In this document: positions 32,292-36,259 of the stretch, in pieces | Layout: the number at the start of each line of letters is the position of its first letter | How positions within the stretch are numbered: the stretch's first letter is position 1 | From: an uncultured Lachnospiraceae bacterium | GTDB taxonomy: Bacteria > Bacillota > Clostridia > Lachnospirales > Lachnospiraceae | Length of the DNA stretch: 36,259 nt | Reading direction: 5' to 3' | Assembly: GCA_902766365.1 (NCBI GenBank) | Contig: CACXDC010000023.1 | Span: 1-36,259 of the forward strand | The notes under the pieces: generated by a model | Databases searched by the model: none | Told to the model about the DNA's origin: nothing | Seen by the model: only the letters and a program-made list of their open reading frames with translations | Program-made: the position numbers and the translations under genes

Positions 32292-33878
32292 TTAACTCCT
32301 CCTGCTTTCTTCTTTTACACAACGGATCTTATAATGATTCCCGTCATTTTCCATGTCTTTTTGATGGGTGATCCCCTGCAGGTCAAAGCCCTGCTTTAAG
32401 TACTCCCTGATCATGCAGATCAGAGTTTTATCTATTTCCTCACCGGGTACCAGTACAGGAATCCCCGGTGGATATAGCATCAGAAAATCGGCACTGCACC
32501 TGCCTGCTGCCGCTTCCAGTCTCACACTTTCCGTTTCTGCCCGGAAAGCTTTCTCCATGTCACAGATCTGCCGTGGTCTGTACTGCTGGTAAAATATGTC
32601 CGGCGCAGGCTCCTGCCAGCCCGCTTCTTCACATCCCACTGCTGCATCTGGCCTGCCTGCCTGCTTCTGCTGGTCAATTTCATGATCAATCTCCCACAGG
32701 GCATCTGCCAGCCGTTCAAACCCTTCCCTGTCATCCATCACAGACAGCAGAGCGATCACATAATCATACGAAGCCATTTCCAGTTCAAGATGATAATTCT
32801 TTCGAAGCTGTTCCATAAGGAAACTGCCGCTGCAGCCACAGCCCCTGACAGAGATCAGAAACCGGAAAGGCTCCTGCCTCCTGCAAAGCGCTTCATCCAT
32901 CACCTGTCCGAACGCTTCTCCTTCCGCAGAATATTCTGTCATATCTGCAGGATAGATCCTGATATGCTTCAGATCCCTGCAGCGTTCTGAAAACTCCTGC
33001 CGATACTTCAGGATCCTTTCAAATGGTGCCTCCCCTTCCTTTTCCAGATAAGCCATGCAGGAATCGATCCCTGCCATCAGCAGATAAGAAGGGCTGCTTG
33101 TTTCATAAACAGCAAGATATTTCTGAACCAGTTCAGGATCTGCCAGTTTTCCATTCACATGAAGCAGTGCCGTCTGCGTTGGCGAAGGAAGCATCTTGTG
33201 TACACTGTGGATCACAAGATCAGCTCCCTCTGTCACAGCACTTTCCGGCAGCTTTCTGTGAAATCCAAAGTGTGCTCCATGAGCCTGGTCTACGATCACC
33301 GGAATTCCATAGCGGTGTGCCACTTCACAGATTCCTCTGATGTCAGACAGAATCCCGTCATAGGATGGTGATGTGACAAGAACGGCACAGACCATGGAAG
33401 GAAGTTCTTTTTCCGGGATCCTCTCCCTCTTCATCAGATCCTGCAGGCTTCTTTCCACCTGCTTTGCAGAAATACCACTGGAAATCCCATAATCTTCTAT
33501 CAGTTCCGGGAAAAGATACTCCGGCTGCAGATGATTCAGCATGATTCCGTGATACACTGCCTTATGACAGTTTCTCGCCACCAGGATCATGCTGCCTCTC
33601 CCTGCCACGGCAGAAATCGCAGTAAGCAGGCCGCAGGTACTTCCATTTACCAGAAAATATGTCTTTTCGGAATGATACAGTTTTCCTGCTCTCTCCTGTG
33701 CCTCCTTCAGGATTCCTTCTGCGTGATGAAGGTTATCAAAGCCATCGATCTCTGTAATATCAAGAGGGTATACCCCGGATACCGGTGTTCCCATTTCTTT
33801 TCGTTTGTGTCCCGGCATATGGAAGGGATAAAAGTCACTTTCTCCGTAACGCTTCAGTTCCTCTGCCAGAAGCCTCAT
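32292..33878 (-). CDS. Orn/Lys/Arg decarboxylase family protein (YaaO-like)
   Basis: 528 aa. PLP-dependent fold-type I enzyme: 'FYPFHMPGHKR' opening, PLP-phosphate contact 'NGSTCGLL', Asp197 in DQAHGAH and Schiff-base Lys228 in HSVHKMLPSPTQT. C-terminal domain includes 'LYPPGIPVLVPGE'. Bacillus YaaO/SpeA-type proteins of this length decarboxylate arginine or lysine; the substrate here is unknown. A Gln/Ala/Glu-rich segment (about 420-455) is less conserved. Neighbouring yaaO beside the tmk-yaaR-holB block is a Bacillus arrangement. It overlaps the HD gene by 4 bases (ATGA). Confidence 0.92.
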   Translation of the reverse strand: MRLLAEELKRYGESDFYPFHMPGHKRKEMGTPVSGVYPLDITEIDGFDNLHHAEGILKEAQERAGKLYHSEKTYFLVNGSTCGLLTAISAVAGRGSMILVARNCHKAVYHGIMLNHLQPEYLFPELIEDYGISSGISAKQVERSLQDLMKRERIPEKELPSMVCAVLVTSPSYDGILSDIRGICEVAHRYGIPVIVDQAHGAHFGFHRKLPESAVTEGADLVIHSVHKMLPSPTQTALLHVNGKLADPELVQKYLAVYETSSPSYLLMAGIDSCMAYLEKEGEAPFERILKYRQEFSERCRDLKHIRIYPADMTEYSAEGEAFGQVMDEALCRRQEPFRFLISVRGCGCSGSFLMEQLRKNYHLELEMASYDYVIALLSVMDDREGFERLADALWEIDHEIDQQKQAGRPDAAVGCEEAGWQEPAPDIFYQQYRPRQICDMEKAFRAETESVRLEAAAGRCSADFLMLYPPGIPVLVPGEEIDKTLICMIREYLKQGFDLQGITHQKDMENDGNHYKIRCVKEESRRS

Positions 33879-34459
33879 TTGGCAACTCCCACTCTGACCC
33901 TGGCCGGACTTTTCCGGATCTTCAAAGTTTCCAGGAGGGAACAGTATTTATCTGCCGCAGTGACAACCCAGGCTTCCCTGCAGAGCGGCGGTACTACCGT
34001 CAGTGGCCACATATGTTTCTTGATGATATCCTCTTCCCTTCTTGTCAGGTGATATTCCTTTCTGGCATTTTTAAGCGCAATACCAGGATGATAGAAGCCA
34101 TGCAGCTTCTGGTAATTCTCTCTGTGCTTATCATGCCAGTCATACAGGAAATAATCATGAAGCAATGCTCCACGGATCAGATCCCGCTCCTTGCAGCCAA
34201 GGCCAAGTGCCTTGTTGATCTTTATACTCTGCTTTGCTACATCGAGGCAATGTCTGTGAACCGGCATGGTTCCATGCTGGATGTGATGTCTTGTCTTCTG
34301 AAAATTCTCAGAATGCAGAATATCGGAAGCATTTTCTTTGAGTAAGCGGTAAAATTCCCGTCTCTGCTCATACTGTTTCCTGTATTTCTCCATTCTTCTC
34401 TGGTGTCTTTCTTTTAAACTTTCCAACGCTGCTCTCCTTCTGTCTGAACGGTTGCCCAT
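33875..34459 (-). CDS. HD-domain phosphohydrolase-like protein
   Basis: 194 aa. Residues 1-45 are a very basic, helical stretch. The HD fold follows: a first His at 68 or 70 (VHRHCLDVA), HD pair 101-102 (LLHDYFLYDWHD), and Asp in 'TAADKYCSLL' near the end. The family hydrolyses nucleotides or phosphate esters with metal ions; a substrate is not suggested. The start at 34459 has a modest AGGTG close by. It is the first gene of the 11-gene operon and overlaps the decarboxylase gene by 4 bases. Confidence 0.88.
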   Translation of the reverse strand: MGNRSDRRRAALESLKERHQRRMEKYRKQYEQRREFYRLLKENASDILHSENFQKTRHHIQHGTMPVHRHCLDVAKQSIKINKALGLGCKERDLIRGALLHDYFLYDWHDKHRENYQKLHGFYHPGIALKNARKEYHLTRREEDIIKKHMWPLTVVPPLCREAWVVTAADKYCSLLETLKIRKSPARVRVGVAK

Positions 34460-34474
34460 TACACCTAATTAGTT

Positions 34475-34505
34475 ATTTTACCATAGATAACGGATGAAAT
34501 GTGAA
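34475..34505 (-). promoter_or_regulatory. Candidate promoter of the housekeeping operon
   Basis: On the minus strand TGG-TAAAAT (34483-34475), an extended -10, with TTCACA (34505-34500) 19 bases upstream. The flanks CTATGGTA..ATAAC match those of the tRNA-Gly promoter. The start would lie only about 9 bases before the ATG at 34459, so the leader is very short. Confidence 0.4.
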
Positions 34506-34513
34506 AAATGCTT

Positions 34514-36259
34514 CTATTCTGTAAAAAATTTAACATTCTTTTTACTTTCGATCACTCCGGTCACCTGTTTCCACTCTTTCTGTGTTTCCGGAAACATCTC
34601 CCTGATCGTTTCCTGATCTTCTTCTTTTCCCGCCTGTTCCAGTGCAGCAAACATTTCTCCAAGGGCGTCGGCACCAATCCCTTTCGCTTCCCCTTTCAGT
34701 GCATGGATAATGACAGTAAACTGCCTGAAATCCCTGACCTCTTCTAATTTTTTCTCCTGTTCTTCTCTCTGCCCCGCAAACAGATCCAGCAATCCATAAT
34801 AAAATTTTCTGTCACTGTCCGCATACTTCAATCCTTTTTCCGTATCGATTCCTGCATTCCCAAGCACCTGCATATAGCCTGCAAAAAACAGTCCCTTCCT
34901 TATCACCTGATACAGTGATTCTGATGTAAAAGGTTTTGCCAGATAGTCAGAAAATCCTTCCCCCTGATACAGTTCTCTTGCTCCCTGTGTTGCATTTGCC
35001 GTCAGTGCGATCACCGGTGTTTTCTTATTTTTCCCATTTTCATCTGCCTTTATCCGGTGTATCGCTTCAATACCGTCCATCTCCGGCATCATGTGATCCA
35101 GGAAGATCAGATCATATGCATGCTCCCTGCAGCAGTTTATGGCTTCTTTTCCACCAGAAACCGTGGTAATATCCGCCTCTGTCTTCTTCATCAGTTGTCG
35201 GAATACCATCAGATTCTTTTCATTGTCATCCACAGCAAGGATCCGTATTCCCTGAAGTGCGATCTCTTCCTTCTGTCTTTGTCTGTTATTGCTCTCTGCT
35301 ACCTTTTCCGGGTCTGCCTCAAGATACGGGATCCTTACAATGAACGTTGTGCCCTTTCCTATTTCACTGTACAGTTTTAATGTTCCATCCATTGCATCCA
35401 CAAGCTGCATAACGATAGCCAGGCCAAGACCAAGGCCTTCTTTTCTGACATTCTGGGCACTCTTTCCTCTTTCAAAGGCTTCAAAGATTCTGCTCCTGTC
35501 AGCTTCTGCGATTCCCATTCCGGTATCCTTTACCACAAACTGCAGAAAAGCATTTTCTTCTTCATAAACCTTCTCTGCGGTCAGCGCAATAGTCCCCCTG
35601 TCTGTATACTGGGCAGCATTAGACAGAAGATTAATGAGGATCTGCAACAGCCTTCTCTCATCTCCCATCAGCCAGATACTGTCACTTCCGGGAATCCTGT
35701 TCTCAGACTGAAAATGCAGACCCTTTCCCTCTGCCTGGCGTCTTCCCACCATTTCAGCACGTGCAAACATTTCAGACAGATCATAGGGCTCTATGGAAAG
35801 TTCCTGATTTTCATTTTCGATCCTGGAAATGTCCAGAATCTCCTCTACCATGGAAACCATGGTATTTCCTGCTGTTTCCACCTCAAGTGCATAATCCCTG
35901 ATCTGTTTATCCTTACTTTCCCGCAGGATCATCTCGCTCATGCCCATGATCGTATTCATAGGTGTCCGCAGCTCGTGACTCATCTTCATCATAAATCTGG
36001 TTTTTGACTCATTTGCCTCACGTAGCTGCTCCATTGTCTTTAAGTGCTCCGTCTGGTCAATAAACCAGAGCATACAGCCACCCTTTTCTCCGTTTTCGAT
36101 AATATCCTCCGGCCGGATCTCAAAGGTCACATTCCCCCTCTTCAGGATATGGCTGCCCTCAAAAAGAGCATCCAGGATTTCCTTCTGACGATAAATCTGA
36201 TCTCCCTCTTTAAGTCCCGGATAGATCATGTTCATTCTCTGATTGATATAAATAATGAT
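34514..36259 (-). CDS. Hybrid sensor histidine kinase with receiver and HPt domains (N-terminus cut off)
   Basis: 581 residues are visible; the frame stays open to the right edge, so the Met at 36235 is internal. Order: end of a PAS-like segment (first ~85 residues), HisKA with the phosphorylated His in SHELRTPMN, HATPase with N box (INLLSNAAQY), DTGMGI and GLGLGL, then a receiver domain ('RILAVDDNEKN', phosphoacceptor Asp in FLDHMMPEMDG, 'LTANAT', 'LAKPF') and a C-terminal HPt domain (IHALKGEAKGIGAD). All parts of a phosphorelay are in one chain; no partner response regulator or output gene is nearby. Sensor region and signal lie outside the window. Confidence 0.94.
   Translation of the reverse strand: MIIYINQRMNMIYPGLKEGDQIYRQKEILDALFEGSHILKRGNVTFEIRPEDIIENGEKGGCMLWFIDQTEHLKTMEQLREANESKTRFMMKMSHELRTPMNTIMGMSEMILRESKDKQIRDYALEVETAGNTMVSMVEEILDISRIENENQELSIEPYDLSEMFARAEMVGRRQAEGKGLHFQSENRIPGSDSIWLMGDERRLLQILINLLSNAAQYTDRGTIALTAEKVYEEENAFLQFVVKDTGMGIAEADRSRIFEAFERGKSAQNVRKEGLGLGLAIVMQLVDAMDGTLKLYSEIGKGTTFIVRIPYLEADPEKVAESNNRQRQKEEIALQGIRILAVDDNEKNLMVFRQLMKKTEADITTVSGGKEAINCCREHAYDLIFLDHMMPEMDGIEAIHRIKADENGKNKKTPVIALTANATQGARELYQGEGFSDYLAKPFTSESLYQVIRKGLFFAGYMQVLGNAGIDTEKGLKYADSDRKFYYGLLDLFAGQREEQEKKLEEVRDFRQFTVIIHALKGEAKGIGADALGEMFAALEQAGKEEDQETIREMFPETQKEWKQVTGVIESKKNVKFFTE

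Noticed and set aside
1..36259. CRISPR arrays, insertion sequences, prophage or conjugative genes
   Set aside because: No regularly spaced repeats, transposase, integrase or phage proteins are visible on either strand.

Overview
The window reads as chromosome of a low-to-moderate-GC Gram-positive anaerobe, most likely a gut Lachnospiraceae (Clostridia). Shine-Dalgarno sites are strong (AGGAGG type), several starts are TTG or GTG, and many promoters carry an extended -10 (TGGTATrAT). The gene content fits: MalFG-type sugar ABC transporter, heterodimeric ABC exporters, DegV, VanW, and a Bacillus-like yaaO-yaaR-holB-ricT-trmN6-rsmI block. The family is inferred from gene content and protein resemblance, not from a search. 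Genes cover almost everything; no stretch of 300 bases lacks a gene. No CRISPR array, prophage or insertion sequence was seen.

Layout. (1) 1-6727: a carbohydrate locus. On the minus strand are a solute-binding lipoprotein, two permeases and the first codons of another gene. Diverging on the plus strand are an AraC-type regulator, a protein of the pyruvate formate-lyase (glycyl radical enzyme) family that lacks the glycyl-radical C-terminus, and an unknown lipoprotein. (2) 6808-14537: a minus-strand six-helix methyl-accepting chemotaxis protein sits opposite a five-gene plus-strand operon. That operon encodes a STAS-kinase-like fusion, a heterodimeric ABC exporter, a GrpB-family protein and a Fic-like protein with a changed active-site motif. 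(3) 14602-16850: tRNA-Gly(TCC) with its own promoter, then VanW-repeat protein and SGNH esterase genes, closed by a terminator whose loop contains the esterase stop codon. (4) 16853-18551: EamA permease and PnuC vitamin transporter (minus). (5) 18574-24522: DegV, two ABC half-transporters and a MATE exporter (minus), tightly coupled, with a promoter and a terminator. (6) 24614-34505: an 11-gene minus-strand housekeeping operon: HD protein, Orn/Lys/Arg decarboxylase family protein, pyruvate kinase, guanylate-kinase-like, YaaR, HolB, RicT, TrmN6-like, RsmI, M20 amidohydrolase, hotdog thioesterase. (7) 34514-36259: a hybrid sensor kinase cut by the window end.

How the parts work together. Region 1 looks like AraC-controlled import of a sugar or oligosaccharide, with a PFL-fold protein of unknown chemistry. 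Region 2 joins a phosphotransferase-like fold, a nucleotidyltransferase-like fold and a Fic-like fold to one exporter; this is the best candidate here for an undescribed system. Regions 4 and 5 are transport functions. Region 6 is a conserved core block in which a guanylate-kinase-like gene takes the place of Bacillus tmk and pyruvate kinase is inserted.
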